From NCBI RefSeq assembly GCF_964204865.1, contig NC_135253.1:20992001-21056000 (forward strand): 64,000 nt of DNA. Direction: 5' to 3'. Position 1 is the stretch's first letter. The number at the start of each line of letters is the position of its first letter. A program made the translations under genes and the position numbers. The notes under the pieces are model-generated. The model did not search any database, had not been told where the DNA came from, and worked only from the letters and a program-made list of their open reading frames with translations. Source of the DNA: Styela clava (taxonomy: Eukaryota > Chordata > Ascidiacea > Stolidobranchia > Styelidae). Positions 33,785-46,500 of the stretch are shown here, in pieces.

Positions 33785-36700
33785 GTTTAAATAAAATGAA
33801 CTCACGTAGTTTCTTATAAACTAAAATATACTTATAAGAAAGAAAGAAAGAAAGAAAGAAAAAAAGACGGCTTACACGAAATCTCCGACAACTGAAATAC
33901 TGAGAATTGGAAACATAAAACTTCAATAGGAGCAAATGTTTCTATATATCATCAAGCTTGAACATTGAGTAATTATTGGGAAAGTGATAATTCATACGTG
34001 TCTTTAGTTATATAAAACAAATACCTTATTCAATTTTATTTTTCTAAACAATGATACTTAAGCACTATACGCAAAACTCTGACGTGCGTTTTCTAGCGTA
34101 AACAAAGGTAGGAAATACTTTGCACGCAATTTTATTTCTTAAGACAGTCATAAATTGTGAACAGTTCTTGCAAAGTAGGAAATGGCTAGCGAGTGAGAAC
34201 AATTGTGTCGGAAGCAGTAATTAAATGAAAGTTTTCTACAAATTTGTTAATTACCGTACTTCACGAAGGCGCGGTATCAACGGTTTTTGTTGAAGAAGCA
34301 TGACGGGCTATTCACGAATATTAACGTGTTATTAAAGCCTGGATTTTGCCGCCAGGGTCCGAAGGTCTTCGTTAAACATTTTAAAAGTTAGAATGATGTT
34401 TTTCGCGCCAAAACTCACTATGTTTATTTTTCGAGAAACTAGCGCAAAAACATGCTAAAGCGTTCGAAAGTTAACGAAGCCATATTGACCATCGTTAGAA
34501 AAGTGGTGCGTTTTTCTCGAATCCCACGTTATATCAGATATTGCACACATATGGCGGGCATTCTTGATACTGTTTTTAATTCTGTTGATTATACGCAATC
34601 TTTGTAATTGTGTGTGGTTTTCGATTTGATACATATGCAAGCCGAGCAAACAACTAGAAAAGTATCCTAAACTCTCACAATTGAGCTAGTCTATCTAATT
34701 TTTATATTTAATCAAGGATAAAGCAAGGTTCCCTGGCATCTTGCCGACACTATCATATCATGGCAAGTTAACAAATTGATCTAAACCAAGGCCCGCGATA
34801 TCATCTTACTTCATTTATTTGTTTCAATCAATTGAACTCACGCAGTTCATTTATAACTAAATAATATTTAAATAAGAAAGATCGCATAAAAGAAATGTTG
34901 GGCAAATGAATCATTAAGAATTAGAAATATAAAACTTCATTATGAGCAAACGTTTCTACATATTATCAAGCTTGAGCATTGAGTAATTATTGGAAAAGGG
35001 ATAATTCATACGTGTCCTAAGTTACATAAAACAAATACTCTATTCAATTTTATTTTTCCAAACAATGGTACTTGGAACAGTTTACGCGAATCTCTGACAT
35101 GCGTTTTACTAGCGGGAACAATGATGGGAAATGCTTTGCACGTAATTTTATATCCTGAGACAGTCATAAATTGAAGCAGTTCTTGCAAAGTAGGAAACGG
35201 CTAGCGTATGAGAACAATTGGTCGGAAACAAAAATTCCATGAACGTTTTCTACAAAATTGTTGATTACTCCACGAAGACGCGGTATCAACGGTTTTTGTT
35301 ACTAATCGCTTTTTATTTTCAATATTCAGCCAACTAATCGGCATAGCCATCTTCAAATATATAGTGTTTCTGGACTATACACTGGCTAGTGTGAACATTT
35401 AATAAATATTGTTTAAAATAAAATAACAAAAACGCTGAGCTTATAAAATGTTTTGCGTGTATAACAAAAAAAAATCCCAAATTTAAATCGGCTACCATAT
35501 TCTCCGATTAAAATAAAATGAAAAGGTGAATCGTCGTCATCTTAAACATTCATGGATTTTTACTAAAATATAGACTTCTTGTGACATAATTTAATGACAA
35601 TTATAATGTTATGACACGGGATTCCACATCAGAAAAGAAGTTGCCTGAGAGGCATGACGGGCTATTCACAAATATTAACGTGTTATTAAAGCCTGACCTT
35701 TGTCGCTTAAGACCGAAAGGCCTTCGGTAAACGTTTTAAAAATTAGAATGATGCTTTTTGCGCCAAATGCGCTACTATGCGCTTTGCTATGCCACTTTGC
35801 GCCAAATGCGCCACTATTTTGCGCCACTATGTTTCTTTTTCGAGAAACTATCGCAAAAACTCGCTATGTTCATTTTCCCGAGAAATCGACATTCATCAAA
35901 AAAGATGCTAAAGCGTTCAAAAGTAACGAAGCAAAATTGACCATCTTTGGAAAAATGGTGCGTTTTTTTCGAATCCCACCTTATATCAGATATTGCACAG
36001 ACATGGCGGGCATTCATGATACTGTTTTTAATTCTGTTGATTATACGCAATCTTTGTAATTGTGTGTGGTTTTTGATTTGATACATATGCAAGCCGAGCA
36101 AACAACTAGAAAAGTATCCTAAACTCTCACAATTGAGCTAGCCTATCTAGTTTTTATATTTCATCAAGGATAAAGCAAAATTACCTGGCATCTTGCCGAC
36201 ACTATCATATCATGGAAAAGTTAACAAATTGATCTGTACCAATGCCCGCGATGCCATCTTACTCCATTTATTTGTTTCAATCAAATGAACTAACGCAGTT
36301 CATTTAGAACTAAATAAAATTTAAAAAAGAAAGATCGCATAAAAGAAATGTCGGGCAAATAAATTATTAAAAATTAGAAATATAAAACATCAATCTCAGC
36401 AAAGGTTTCTACATATTATCAAGCTTGAGCATTGGGTAATTATTAGGAAAGTGATAATTCATACGTGTCCTAAGTTATATAAAACAAATATCTTATTCAT
36501 TCTTATTTTACCAAACAATGGTACTTGAAGCAGTTTACGCGAAACTCTGACGTACTAAGTTTTACTAGCGTGAACAACGATGGGAAATACTTTGCACGCA
36601 ATTCTTGCAGTTCTTGCAGAGTAGGAAACGGCTAGCGTATGAGAACAATTGTGCTGGAAGCAGAAATTCCATGAACGTTTTCTACAAATTTGTTAATTAC

Positions 36701-37075
36701 TCCACGAAGACACGATATCAACGGTTTTTGTTGCTAATCGCTTTCTATTTCAACTATTGGGCCAACTAATCGGCATAGCCATCTTTATTTATATGGTATT
36801 TCTAGATGAATACACTGGTTAGCGTGAACATTTATTAAATACTTTTTGAAAGAAAAGAAAAAAAACGCTGAGTTTATGAAACGTTTGGCGTGTATAATAA
36901 AAAAATCTCAAATTGAAATCGGCTACCATATTTTCTGATTTGTTAAAATAAAGAAGTAAATCGTCGTCGTCTTGAACATTAATAAATTTTTACTAAAAAA
37001 AAGACTTCTTGTGACATAGTTTAATGACAACCGTAATGTCATGCCACAGAATTTCACATTAGAACAGAAATTGCT
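33785..37075. repeat. Family R: three tandem units of about 1.0-1.45 kb
   Basis: Units begin near 33,787, 34,830 and 36,283 with AATGAACTCACGCAGTTC-type text, followed by AAGAAAGATCGCATAAAAG, TTTCTACATATTATCAAGC, CTAGCGTGAACAA and GCGGTATCAACGG. CATGACGGGCTATTCAC and TTAACGTGTTATTAAAGCC occur in the first two. The second unit has a small GCGCCA-rich minisatellite (35,758-35,830). An AAAG microsatellite lies at 33,835-33,865 in the first. Diverged copies of the same family make up 43.6-44.9 and 48.0-49.3 kb. Open frames of 95-119 codons near 35.7-36.1 kb are not conserved in the other units. Confidence 0.7.
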
Positions 37076-37227
37076 TACAACTTCGGAAATAATTTTAATA
37101 TAAGTCCTCTCCTTAACATAAGACCTATAGTCAATAATCGATTATTTCAAGTAATTAATTCTAACAATGTCTGCTCGTAGACAAAGCATATTAAATAACA
37201 GTTTCAATAATTCCATGTTATTAGACA

Positions 37228-37520
37228 CGTAGTGGACATAGCAATCGTTTCAATATTATGTTGTTGTTATGGTTATTATTCTGCTTTTCTCTTCGAATAC
37301 TGGACCAATTGCTTTGAAATTTTCTGTGGTCAAAGATTGATTTTTTTGCCAGAAAGCTATCACTTTCACATATTTCAAAAATTTCTGTGGACTTTAAAAG
37401 ATTCGTTTTTTATGTGTCAGAATGAAAAATATCAGCACCTTGTGACATGTCCATACGCCATTTTGTGTCCGACTGTACTGCTTCGCTTGGTGTGAATATA
37501 TTTGTAGACTGTGATCTGAC
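37228..37520 (-). repeat. Inverted copy of a segment at 45.2-45.35 and 49.6-49.75 kb
   Basis: GGACCAATTGCTTTGAAATTTTC then TTTTTTTGCCAGAA, and further CAGCACC-TTGTGAC, read as the reverse complement of the 45.25-45.35 kb text. No gene; the frames here are short. Confidence 0.5.
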
Positions 37521-39863
37521 GGTACGGTAAACCGTACTGTACTGCGAACAGACGTGTCCATATATTTGGGCGTAGCTCTCTTGTTAGATACTATATTTGA
37601 AGTCAGCACCAATTTTAGTTTTGTGTCTTTTCGAATGAATCTACTTCCCTGATAAATATATAACTGACAAGGCAGTAGGTAGTGGGCTACTGTCTCAGGG
37701 TATTTGGGTAGTTGAACAGATTTATTTAGTATCATTGTTCTGTAAAAATGCCAAAGTACAAGTTATTAATTAAATGAAACTTGTGACTTATAGCGATCAA
37801 ACCATAGGTCTACTCACCAGACCCTTTTCATCTTATTGACTAAGACCATGTGACTAAGACCCAAAACTTATATCGGCCTGTTATTAAGAAGGATCAAGCG
37901 ATGGGCTACTCCCTAGACTAGGTTATTGGGCACGAAACGAATCGTTTTGTTATTATGTTTTGTGTACAAATCAATTTTATTTTAACTACAGAATTATTTG
38001 TTTTCAACTTTTTATTGGTTGAAGCTCGTTATTGTCGCTAGATGGCTGTTACTTCCGTTTATTTCAGAAATTTCTGTGAGGTACATAGGATTCATTTTTC
38101 ACCCGAAATCTTGAGTGATGATATAATCGAAATGAAAAAATACGCGTCTTGATCACATCTCACTGATATGTTGGATAGACTACACAGGAACTGTAAAAGA
38201 TTTGATATCACTACGTTTAGCTTTCTTGGCCATATACTTGAGCTCTCTTGTTCTTATAATAGTTAATAATAATAGTTAATAATAAATACTCGGACTGAAT
38301 TTAACATGAGCTGTGCACATTCCGTTGTCATTTCGACTGTTTAACAACTCGACTAAAAATCAAATTAACATTCCTGCAAAATTTTCTAGACGACCATATC
38401 AATTTAAACAAAAGTATAATAGCACCTTACATAGTTATTCGTGCAATCGCAAAGTTCAATTCATCAACTGCTTCTAGTTCAGCTCTAAAAATGTTTTCCT
38501 GAAATAACTCCGAATTTACAAAAATTATTAGTTAAGCGAATATTTGTCTGTAAGCCCCTTTTAAACTGCCGGGAATGAATTACCAATGACCACTTTTTTT
38601 TAAAAAACAGTAGTGATAGAAAGAATATTAATAAGTAATAGATAGAAATCATTTGCCAACCATAAGTCAAGTATCTGAATAAATTAGCAGCGCACATATT
38701 TCTTGTCATAATCATGGGATCATTCAAATGACTAACAATACACTTTCAGTCTGCAGAAAGTACGGGAGAGACCTGATGGCTAACTGGCAATGTTGGGTCT
38801 AGTAGTTCAGAAATCAATTATTGGATAGAAAAAAATATTCAAATACATATGATTGGAAATACCTAATTCCCTATTAAAGTTTCGAGTTGAATAATCTTTA
38901 CCCTAATCGTTTTAGCAAAACAAGAAAACCAAATTGTTGGATGACTAACCCATTCTCTCGCAGAAGCATATCGAGTTGCTTGTCATAGGGTACAACCAAT
39001 ATAGCGTCGTCTCATTAATTCCGGACAAGTTTTGGGCTTATTTGCAGCCGAGTTTGGACACATTAATGGCCGTTACCTATTATTATATGCTATCATTATT
39101 CCTTTATATTTCGGTATTGCTTTCATATTTTCTTAATCGATGAATTCATTTTAAATATCCCTATTCAAGTTTGTTGGAAATATCAACTACGTTTTTGAAC
39201 CGACAAAACAAATTAGCCTATATTGACTAATTCTATCTTATGTCGATGAGTCGGAGTCAAGGATTGTTTACTTTATTTTTAGTCAGAGTTTTTTGTTCAA
39301 ATCTACCGATGGTGGCAAAGAGAATCAAAAAATACCTATAAAACTAAATCTTTAAATTGCTACATAAATCTCTGAACATTCTGCTACAGTGTGCAATTCC
39401 CCACCCCACCGTTTTTGAAAATTAATGGATACGCCTATGAATGCATAAATTTTTTAATGCTTCTTATGATAGTCCAAGACATCTAACATGACCCAAATAA
39501 AAATCAAAAAAGTCATCAAACATTATTGTTGTAGGATATTTTATTATTTTATACTTTTCTACTACTATATATTCTATTCTATACTTTTCTCTGGTTGCAT
39601 TGATTCTTCCTTATTGCAAGCTTGGTGATGGAGACTCTTGAAAAATAAAATTGAAAATGATTTTGCTGTTATGATTTCATATATTAAATCCTTTGACACG
39701 CATGAATAATTACCAACAAAATCAAAGTTTTGACTCTCAGTTCAGACTTTGTGTTGACAAACATAGGCAAAATTTTAATGGACAGAAATTTGACTACAAA
39801 TTACAGAACACAATTTAAAAAATGAAAATAATCTTGTTAAAATTTGAGTTTATGAAAATTTAC
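37521..39863. other. Region below the middle array; no CTLD found
   Basis: If the middle array ended in a lectin domain like locus A, its exons should lie here. I looked for the GT-CG-F-D-CY and WTGMEYK patterns on the minus strand and see none. 39,330-39,800 matches 28,140-28,760, so the post-module intron was duplicated along with the modules, but its lectin was not, or was lost. Confidence 0.5.
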
Positions 39864-39929
39864 CTCCATAATAACAAAGACCCTCATAACATATGTAGTC
39901 GAAATAGCAGTCCCTATCGGTTGTGCAAC
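39864..39929 (-). CDS. Middle array module 7 exon
   Basis: C-TTDRD-C-YFDYI-C-YEGL-C then YYG. Acceptor CTTTAACGCAG, donor GGAG|GTAAAT, phase 1-1, 66 bases; all four Cys intact. Confidence 0.7.
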
Positions 39930-40338
39930 CTGCGTTAAAGACAAGTTAGAAAGATATTAAAACTAAGACATTCACAACAACTGGTAAGCCAAATAGCGAA
40001 GTGCAAAAAATGGTGATCAAAATATTTAGGTATTTCTGCTGATTATGATCATATTCGATCTTCAATTTAAAGTTAGTATAATGTTTAGTAACTTTTTATT
40101 TTCTTAATTATAAATTTTTTTGCAAATAAATGGGTGTTAAATATCGACAAAATCGGATCGGCTCAATTTTGCCTGAGTCAAAAATTCCTTATAAACGAAG
40201 AGAAATGAATAAAATACCATCAAAATAAACTTGTTGGTAGTTGAGTTCATAAACTAATGAATTGGCTATTTTTATCGAATACGGGACGACGGGAAGTGTA
40301 GAAATTGAAATTTCCGTTTTGTAATATTGAAAATTTAC

Positions 40339-40407
40339 TTTCAATATAACGAAGACCCATACAACATAATTCGTCGGAAGAGCAGTCCCCATCGGTTGTG
40401 CATTCCG
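40339..40407 (-). CDS. Middle array module 6 exon, degenerate
   Basis: C-TTDGD-C-SSDEL-C-CMGL-R then YIE: the fourth module Cys is Arg (CGT for TGT), with a stray Cys after the third. The usual GCAG acceptor reads GCGG, so the nearest usable AG lies three bases upstream (TTTAAAG|CG), which still keeps phase 1 and adds one codon. The donor is weakened to GAAA|GTAAAT. Probably a decaying exon. Confidence 0.55.
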
Positions 40408-40915
40408 CTTTAAAGCAAGGGTTAGAAAGATATTAAAAGACATTCACAACAATCTGGTAACATATTCGATCTTCAATTTAAAGATAGTATAATGTTTGGT
40501 AACTATTTAATTTCAGACTAATAAGTTTTCTCCGCAAATAAAAAAAACACACATTCCGGTGCAAGACTATGCGAAGTAAATGAGTCATGAACGTTAGTCT
40601 GATATAACATAGGTAATTTCAGACAAAAATACAGTTTAAACTTGAGTTTTTTTGAGCGTTGGCTATGGACAAACTAGGCTGGGCCTAGTTTGGGTCTCGC
40701 TTAGGTTAAGAAATTCATCTTACACAAGGAGCAATAAATAAAAAAAGACCTATAGACTTGTAGGTAGTTGACTTTATGAACCAAGGATGTAGCATAAAAT
40801 TGGCCCACATGCTGCTAGCAATGAATTCTTAATGACATTTGGTTATTAGTATCGAATGAGGGACGATAATATTTGATAGAAATAAAAGTTCTGTTCCGTG
40901 ATATTAGAAATTTAC

Positions 40916-40981
40916 CTTCAATACCACAAACGCCACTTTCGCAAAATTCGTCAGAATCACAGTCCGTATCACTCCTACATT
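40916..40981 (-). CDS. Middle array module 5 exon
   Basis: C-RSDTD-C-DSDEF-C-ESGV-C then GIE. Acceptor CTTCAACGCAG, donor GAAG|GTAAAT, phase 1-1, 66 bases, intact. Confidence 0.7.
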
Positions 40982-41297
40982 CTGCGTTGAAGACAAATTA
41001 GAAATATATTAAAACTGAGAGAAGCGTTGATCGACAGTTTTAGGCATTTATGATTGGTAATATACTGAATATGGAAATATGGAGTCTCTAAGAGTGAATG
41101 TGTGGTATAGCGTACAATGTTCATATAATTACATTCGTTTGTGTGATGGGGTGTAAACAAAATTATTACCGCATGGTAAAATATTTTTTGAGCGGGTGGA
41201 CTTAAAGCTATTCCGAAGAAGTAATATTTTATATACAATTTTCGTTTGAACATTTTCAACCCTCGAGATGTTATTGATGCATAATATTAGAATTTAC

Positions 41298-41363
41298 CTA
41301 TACAACTTCCCAGTTTGGCATTGCAAAATCGTCCACCACCGCAGTCTTTGTCTTCGTAACATG
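41298..41363 (-). CDS. Middle array module 4 exon
   Basis: C-YEDKD-C-GGGRF-C-NAKLGS-C then I. Six-residue last loop, like locus A module 4. Acceptor TTCTATCTAG, donor ATAG|GTAAAT, phase 1-1, 66 bases. Confidence 0.7.
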   Translation of the reverse strand, partial: HVTKTKTAVVDDFAMPNWEVV

Positions 41364-41877
41364 CTAGATAGAATAAAATAAATTGAAATATTCTGTAACT
41401 GAGCCATTCACGACAGTTTTCTAAGACAAACATTGGTCATGCCGAATAATTAGTAATCCATAGTTTTAGTTAAATCTGATTGGGTACTTAATAGGAAAAT
41501 GATGTATGTTGTGAAACCATTCATTTAGAATTAGTTCATGGCATTTTTCGATTGAAAATTTTACTGCAAGGTATAAATGTTGCAATTCCCTTTGCACAGG
41601 TGCTTCGGCTCGAACGAAATTATGAGTTCCGTTTGGGGTGTGAGTTTGATATAAAAAAGACTGATTCTGTACATCATTATCAATAATCTTCAGAAATTTT
41701 TAAACGAAAGTTTTAGGGATAAGTTGGTAGTTTAGTATTGAACCAATGATGTAGCATAAAAGTGTTTAGCATGCTGCTAGCGATGAAATCGCAATGATAT
41801 TTAGTTATTTGTACCAAATGAGGGACGATGGTAATTGTAGGAATTAATATTTCTATTTCATAATATAAAGAAACTAC

Positions 41878-41930
41878 CTTTAGTAGGACAATACCAAATA
41901 TGACGCATATTGCAAAATTTGCCACAAACA
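41878..41930 (-). pseudogene. Truncated module relic
   Basis: The 3' half of a module remains (GKF-C-NMRHIWY-C-PTK, with a good AAAG|GTAGTT donor), clearly of the locus A module 4 type. Its 5' half and acceptor are gone, fused directly to intron text (TTTAAATTGAACTG). It cannot be spliced in as a module. Confidence 0.7.
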
Positions 41931-42401
41931 GTTCAATTTAAATGGCAGTATAATGCTCAATAAATTTTTAATTTTATACTAAATCAATTTTTATTTGGTA
42001 TGATACAATCGAGGTCTTCGCAACTACATAAACACATTTCTCTGCAAAACCCAGAAACATAAAGTTATCAAATACAACAGATTAATAGGTTGTTCGTCAC
42101 GCATAAGTAATTTCCAACAAAAATACATTTTCAATTTAACGTATGTTTGAGTGTTGGCAATGAACAAAACAATCTCGACTCAATCTTGCTTGAGTCAAAT
42201 TTGATCTTAAATAAGGACCAATAAATGAAATACAACAATGACCTTGTTGGAGGTTCAGTCCACGAACCAATGATATAGCATAAAAGTGGTCCTCATGCTG
42301 CTAACGATGCAGTCTTAAAGACATTCAGGTATTTTTGTCGAATTAGGGAAGACGATTATTTTTGGAATTGAAGTTTTTGTTTAATAATATTAAAATAATA
42401 C

Positions 42402-42467
42402 TTTGATATTTACAAACACCCGCATAGCACCTTTCTTCAAAATCACAGCCTTTATCTGTCGCACAAT
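42402..42467 (-). CDS. Middle array module 2 exon
   Basis: C-ATDKG-C-DFEER-C-YAGV-C then KYQ. Acceptor TTTTTCGCAG. The donor is changed to CAAA|GTATTA from the family's AAG|GTAAAT but is still a GT in phase 1. The conserved Asp before the second Cys is Gly. Confidence 0.6.
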
Positions 42468-43337
42468 CTGCGAAAAATTAGAAACATATTAAAATTAAGA
42501 CATTCAAAACAATCAGGTAAGCCAAATATCGTAGTGCAAAAATGGTGATCAACAGTTTTAGCTATTTATGATTGGTATTATACTGAATATGGAAATAGTC
42601 GATCTTTAATTTAATTGAGACTAAAATTAATACCGTATCATAAAATATTTTTGACTCGTAAAGACTTAGAAGTTATTCCGAGGAAGTGCTATTTTATATA
42701 CAACTTTCATTTGAATATTTCTCAGTCAATTTTTTTTATATTGAAATTGTCTCATACCACCACCACCATCGGTCATGTCGAATAATTAATTGGTCCTTGA
42801 TAGTTTTAGCTACATGTAATTATGTATTATGTTGAATAAAAAATGCACGATGTAAAACAATTAATTTAGATAGAAGTGAAAATTTTGCTGCAAAGTATAT
42901 TTGTTAAAATTCCTTTAGGACTGGTGGTTCGGCTCAACTGAAAGATTTCTAAAATAAATTCCGTTCAGGTTGGGTGTGGGATTGATATATAAATGACCAA
43001 TCCTGGACATGAGTATGAATAATTATGAATATAAAATCAGTCAATTTTCAATTTAAATGATAGAATAATGTTAGTAACTTTTCAATTTTAGACGAATGTA
43101 TTTTTGTATGGTATGAGACAATTTCAATATGAAAAAAATTGACTGAGAAAGGAAAGTAGTAAAATTCGCCAGTTTGACATACTGTTCGTCGTACACGAGT
43201 AATTTTCAAAAAAATACAGTTTTAAATTTTTTTTATATAACAATAAACTTGTTGGTAGTTGAGGTCATAAACCAATGATGTAGCAATAAAGTGATCCGCA
43301 TGGAGCGATGGAGTCTTAATGATATTTAGTTATTTAC

Positions 43338-43418
43338 CTACAGTACGACACTCATCAAAACGCTCATCACAAATTTGGTCAGAATCACAGTCTGTGTCTT
43401 TTTCACATTGTTTCTCGG
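43338..43418 (-). CDS. Middle array module 1 exon, extended at its 5' end
   Basis: C-EKDTD-C-DSDQI-C-DERFDE-C then RTV. Extra bases sit where the normal CAG|AATG junction should be; the usable acceptor is TTTATTTGGGAG|CC, which keeps phase 1 and adds AEKQ before the first Cys, so the exon is 81 bases. Donor GTAG|GTAAAT. Same subtype as locus A module 3. Confidence 0.6.
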   Translation of the reverse strand, partial: PRNNVKKTQTVILTKFVMSVLMSVVL

Positions 43419-43596
43419 CTCCCAAATAAAAGACAAATTAGAAACGTGTTGCAACTGATTCTTTCACAAAAACACGATAAGCCAAATACAATGGTGATCG
43501 ATAGTTTCAGCTATATATTACCAGTATTATGCTGAATAATACCATAGACGATTTTCAATTTAAATAGTAGTATGATGTTTAGTAATCCCAGGCAAA

Positions 43597-46500
43597 TGAA
43601 ATATTGAGAATTAGAAATATAAAAATTTAATATGAGCAAACGTTTCTACATATTATCAAGCTTGAACATTGGGTAATCATTGGAAAAGTGATGTTTAATA
43701 GGTCTCTTTAGTTATTTAAAACGAATATCTTGTTTAATTTTATATTCACTAACAATGACATTTGAAGCAGTTTTCTCAAAATTTTGACGTCGTTTAGCTA
43801 GAGCGAAAAATGATTTGGAATACTTTGCACGCAGTTTCATATCCTAAAATAATTTTAAATTGAAGCAGTTCTTGCAAAACGTCTTATGTAGGAAACGACT
43901 AGCTATTGAGCACAATTTTGCTGGAAGTAGAAATTCCTAGAACGTTTTCTACAAATTCTTTAATAACCGCTCGAGGACGCGGTATTAACGGTTTTTGTTA
44001 CTTATTGCTTGGAATTCTAACTTTAGGTCAGCTACGGGGCATAGCCATCAATATTCATCTGGTGCTTCCAGACAAATATTAGGCAAATGAAATATTGAGA
44101 ATTAGAAATATAAAACTTCAATATGAGCAAACGTTTCTACATATTATAAAGCTTGAACATTGGGTAATCATTGGAAAAGTAATAAAACAAATATCTTGTT
44201 TAATTGAAGCAGTTTTCGCAAAATTTTGAAGTCGTTTAGCTAGCGTGAACAAGGATTGGAAATACTTGGAACGCAATTTTACATCCTAAAATAATTATAA
44301 ATTGAAGCAGTTCTTGCAAAACGTCCTAATTAGGAATGCAGGAAACGACTAGCTGGTGAGAACAATTGTGCCGGAAGTAGAAATTCTTTCACCGTTTTCT
44401 ACAAATTTGTTGATCACTCCGCGAGGACGCGGTACTAACGGTTTTAGTTACTAATTGTTCTGCATTCTAACTAATAGGCCAGCTCCTCGGTATAGCCATT
44501 TTTATTCAGATGGTGTTTCTAGACTATTCGCTGCTTTGCGTGATCTTTAATTGAATATTGTGAATATAACCAAGGACGAAACGTTGAGTTTTTAAAACAT
44601 TTTGCGCGTGTATATTCAAAAAATTCCAAATTCAAATCTGCTATCATATTTTCTAATTTGATAAAAAATAAGTAAATCGTTATCGTCTTAAACATTCATG
44701 GAGTTTAACTAGAAGAGTGACTTCTAATGATATAATATAATGATTACCACGATGTCATGCTTTGGCATTCCACCTCAGAACAGAAATGGCCTGCTGGTCA
44801 ACGGTTTAAAACAGACATGACGGGCTATTCACTTACCTTCGTTAACTATTATGTGATACGAAAGCCTCAACATTTTCGCAAAAATCAGAATAGGAATCTT
44901 CGATTTCATTTTACTACTTGCTCTGCATTCTAACTAATAGGTCTACTCGGCGTAGCCATTTTATTCAGATGGTGTTTATGGACAATACACTGGTTTGATT
45001 AAATGGGTTATGAATATAGGAATAAGAAGCTTCGCCATAAAATGAACAAAATGGCCACATATTCGACGAAAGGGCGAACGAAGCACATGGAATGTAATGA
45101 AAATACTCAAATATATGGTCACGAAATAGATATGCAATTTTCCAGAGTAGTCTATCAGTACCGTACCACAGCTGAACACCAAAAATCAACTTTCACTGAC
45201 TTCATTACACACACTAAAAACAAACCCCATACCATCCACAGAAAGTTTTTTGAAAAAAATAATTCTAGCAAAAAAATAAAATTTATAACCATTGAAAATT
45301 TCAAAGCAATTAGTCCAGTAGTTATAAAGAAAAGGGTACTTATGTAGTATGTCAACCAAGACGGGGACACTGAGAGGTAAGTATGTCTACCAGGTTGGGG
45401 CCAGGCCATAATTTTACAATCTCAAAAGAGACGAAGCAAGAAATTTTCAAAAACGATATTCTTAAATTTGTAATTGCCAAGTTAAACCATAACAGACAGT
45501 CATGTTTTAAAAGTCGTGAGGGTCTAAAATGCGTTTCAAGCTACGAAAATTGATATGTATGGTACAAAAATATGTATTTGTTTACATTTTAAAAATGATG
45601 TGTTTGTGAAGGGGGAAGGGGGTTTGGGGTATTAGAAATGAGATCATTTACTTTGCAGTATATAGACGTTAGCTTGTTTCCATGACGTATAGTCACAAAT
45701 CCAACCGCAGTCGATCAAAAATCACTGGGTATTTACATGTGCATACATAAGGATATATTTTTTTGATATATTATACGCACCCGAACATAATAATGTGCAG
45801 GTCGTGACACATATACCTCAAATGCTCTCATCTGCATTATTTGTGTCATTGTAAAACTCTAGCTAGCGTCTCCCAGGAATATAACCTGATATCAGTATTT
45901 AGGTCTGTAAATTATGTTTTTCTAGAGATATGCATTCAATAAATTTGTTCGCGCGGCGCTTAATGCGGCGTCACAATGCTATTATATTTCCGGAATATCA
46001 ATTTCAGTACTTTTTATCATTTATTTATTGTTTCATATTGAGATTTGAGAGTCCGGCCTAGTAACATATTCTAAAAGATGCAACTGCCGCTGATAAAAGT
46101 AATTGCCTCCCCCTGGTATATATAAAAATATAATCTTTCCTATATCATTCCAAATTCGCCAAGACTTCTAACCGTTCAGCTACTACCGCCATCAGCAAAC
46201 CATGCGCTAAATAACAGGACTTAAGGCTTCGCTTGCCGCAGCCTATCGAGCAATCACAGAAAAGGAAACTAAATCAAAATAGTTTGTGGTGTAGAATTAT
46301 TCCAGCTGACAATACATCAAACGCGTTGTTGTCAATACAAATAAACGAAATTATTTAGAAAATTTTTATTTTTATACATTAAGTTTTTTTCTGAAATAAA
46401 TACGATTGCTTTTTTGAGACTTGAGATTAGCTCTAATATTTATCTATCTCTGTTAAATATTTTAGTTGTATTATTCAACAAAATCATACGATACCGATAA

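Noticed and set aside
35700-36101. 119-codon (+) and 95-codon (-) frames in family R
   Set aside because: The sibling unit at 34.3-34.7 kb does not keep either frame, and part of the length comes from a GCGCCA-rich minisatellite.
37394-37735. 113-codon minus-strand frame
   Set aside because: Partly inverted copy of the 45.3 kb repeat; no splice or start context.
45003-45347. 114-codon frame in the 4.4-kb unit
   Set aside because: The duplicate at 49.4 kb differs by one base in the middle (TTTTCC versus TTTGCCC), breaking the frame, and there is no splice context or recognisable domain.
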